A DNA stretch of 64,000 bases from Hemibagrus wyckioides (taxonomy: Eukaryota > Chordata > Actinopteri > Siluriformes > Bagridae). Positions 61,771 through 64,000 of the stretch are shown one piece after another. Within the stretch, counting starts at the first letter, position 1, and the number at the start of each line of letters is the position of its first letter. The stretch spans positions 23,804,073-23,868,072 of the forward strand of contig NC_080715.1 in NCBI RefSeq assembly GCF_019097595.1. Direction: 5' to 3'. The notes beneath the pieces are model-generated. The model made no database searches. It was given only the letters and a program-made list of their open reading frames with translations, and was not told the origin of the DNA. Position numbers and translations under genes: made by a program.

Positions 61771-63079
61771 ACGAATTTAGATCTGGATCTGATCAGGAGA
61801 AAATGATCGATTTTTTTCACTGTATCCAAATCTGTAGAAAATGTATGCTAAATTTTCATAATCAGTAATAGATCAGTCTGTAAGAAAAGTGTACATTGCT
61901 ATCAGGTTTTGCTGTAAAACACTTTTTTCCTTTCTGTCTGCTTGCTAAGATTTTCTTGTTAGCATTGTTGGCACCTCTGCCTTTGCAGAGTGACAGTTTT
62001 TTTTTTTTGTTGCCAGGCCACAACTGCAGTAGGTGTTGGAGAAAAAAATAGTCTGATAATTGAAATTAGTTATATGCTAATGAAGTAAATTAGCATACAT
62101 CTCATTTCAATTACTAAACGGCAAGAGGATGTCAAACAAACCACTAATACTAAGACTGTCTTTTTGTGATGTTTTGTGTTGTACACAGTGCACAGTGTAT
62201 ATGGATGTGTATTTTACCTTTTTAAGTAGTACATGCCAAAGCATTTAAACTCAAATAAGTGCACCCAGCAGCGGCATGAGAACACCACCCTTATCACTGT
62301 GCCTGGTCTCAATTTCCCTTTGAAAATAGTCCGTGGAAATTGCTATGAAATGTGGGAAATGGCATTTTAATACCCAGTCACGAGTAAAAGCCCCATAACC
62401 CAGTTTGATTAGCCTACTTAAAAGATATTTTTGTGAAGGAAGGATTCAATGAAAGGAGTCTTTTAACCCCACTAAATCAAAGCTCACTGCACTGATAAGT
62501 GGGGCCTGAATACATTTCTTCTAAAACCTAAAGTTATGCACATTATCATATTACAGTTTTTATGTTCAGGATTCATCATATCTATGCATTAATTGTTATA
62601 TTCAGAAGGTGTCACGTTAAAGACACGTAATAAAATCTAAGGGTAGTGTGTTTAACAGAATAACATTTGCTTAATAGTTTTCTTTGGCCTCCTGCAATGT
62701 ATAGAAATAGACACACACTTTTGGCAAGAAGTTAAAGTTTCCTTTGCCTGAAGAGTCAACTTTCATAAACGTGTGCTGAATGTGTGTTTAACCAGAGCTG
62801 CATGTGTGTGGAGTGTGTGTCGTTTCTGCCACATAGTCTGCTATGCATAATTATGCTGCATAATTTAAAAAAATAAAATAAATAAATAAAAAAAAAGGTA
62901 GATAGATAGATAAATATAGCTGAATGGCCAAGTTTAAGAGAGAGAAAAAATCTAACCCATATATTACAAAAAAATGCAAAAATGTGTCCCATAATTTCAC
63001 CTCTTCTCTGTTCGGAAAAAAAAAAAAAACTAATAATGAGGGCATAATTTCAGAGAACTAATTATTTCTATTTGTCTTT

Positions 63080-63600
63080 TGTCACACTCTGTAATTCTGC
63101 TACATTAACGCGGCCTGTGTTTATTAATTGCTTTTCCAGCGTTTTGAATCCATTCCAAGAATAAGCTTGCCTGTTTTCCTTGGCCTTGTGCTTCTGGGAG
63201 AGCATCTTGCCACTAATTCCTAGCGATAACGCACATAATATCTACTCAGTATCTCTCCCGATTCTCGCTTCCTGCCTCTTGATGTGTGCTGCAAGTTTAC
63301 ACGACCCTGTGAGGAGAGATAAAGTTCTTTGTTGCAAGATTAAACATCAAAACAGTTAAAGTGAAATTAAAATTAAATGAATGAGTGTCACTGAAGCAAA
63401 AAAGGCCATAATTAATGGTTCCCTTAATTGTCTTCATAAAATATTTGCATGGGCATAATTTGCATAATTTACATGTATTAATTAATCTTTCAAAGGCATT
63501 TTATGCTGAGAGAAGCCAAAAATTTCCTTTGTTTTATTTAGCATCTGATGAAATATTTATCCTCTTTAATGAACTTTTTCGTCTTGATTTGAATATAAAA
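63080..63600. promoter_or_regulatory. candidate conserved non-coding block 12
   Basis: Repeat-free stretch with GTGTTTATTAATTGC, AAGGCCATAATTAATGG, CCTTAATTGTC, TTTGCATGGGCATAATTTGC, ATGTATTAATTAATC and AGATTTTAATGAGG. It has a high density of ATTA and POU-like cores in the last intron. Inferred from motif content only. Confidence 0.28.
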
Positions 63601-64000
63601 ATGCCAAAGTTTTAGCAGATTTTAATGAGGAGTTTCTTTTATAAAACAACATTTTAGCCATATGATTTTGTCCACTCAATCAGACAGCCCTTTTTTTTTT
63701 TTAATGTGTGGTATGCATGGTAGTTTACCTTCACACTACTGAACCTAGTATTAATACATCAATTGATAAATTTGCAGTTAGTTTCCTAGGAAAATAATTT
63801 GCTCCCAGGCAGATATATTTCTTCAAAATAGCATTTCTTCTTGGATTTATTTTTCATTCATGTTTCCTAACATTATAGTATTTGGCATAATACCATTCTG
63901 GGTTTGCTTCAGCTTTATTAGTTAAAGAAATAAACCACATTTTTACATTAAAGCATGACATGAAGAAAAGACATCCTGTTAAAAACATTGCTGCGTGTAA

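Overview
The window looks like a piece of a ray-finned fish (teleost) nuclear genome. It is AT-rich and almost entirely intronic. It carries abundant microsatellites, Tc1-type and other TA-flanked DNA-transposon remnants, a tRNA-derived SINE, and a handful of small vertebrate exons. Some repeat families feel siluriform or otophysan (catfish-like), but that rests on recollection and is a weak guess; 'teleost' is secure.

The only gene I can support is the dachshund homologue dach1 (dacha in zebrafish naming), on the + strand. Nine consecutive coding exons are visible: 11818-11933, 22895-23056, 35917-36089, 36423-36558, 37568-37702, 53811-53953, 56008-56155, 57614-57757 and 58771-58839. All have AG acceptors and GT donors. 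All phases agree, so the joined 1226 bases read through 408 complete codons plus one split codon at each end. They cover the protein from the RPGRPPKR segment just after the N-terminal DACH box, through the alanine-rich, Met/Pro-rich and Ser-rich linkers, to most of the C-terminal helical DACH box. The DACHbox-N exons lie before the window. The last exon (tail plus 3' UTR) appears to lie after it.

Layout: 1-11817 is upstream intron with possible conserved regulatory blocks around 2.5-4.3 kb and 11.2-11.5 kb. 11.9-22.9 kb is an intron with two related Tc1-like fragments, a 15-bp minisatellite and a Tigger/pogo-like MITE. 23.1-35.9 kb is an intron with a long pyrimidine tract and a SINE. 35.9-37.7 kb is a compact cluster of three exons. 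37.7-53.8 kb is the largest intron, with a nested transposon insertion, candidate regulatory blocks and an ORF that could be an alternative terminal exon. 53.8-58.8 kb holds the four exons for the C-terminal domain. 58.8-64 kb is the start of the last intron.

DACH1 is a nuclear SKI/SNO-related transcriptional cofactor of the Pax-Six-Eya-Dach network. Its introns in vertebrates are known for deeply conserved enhancers. I flag candidate blocks from motif content and low repeat density only, without an alignment. I see no non-dach1 protein gene, no RNA gene other than the SINE's tRNA-like head, and nothing that qualifies as a new molecular system. The most testable oddities are the possible alternative 3' end at 50.6 kb, a TG-repeat acceptor at 36.4 kb, the minisatellite fused to a transposon end, and the nested TA insertion at 41.9 kb.
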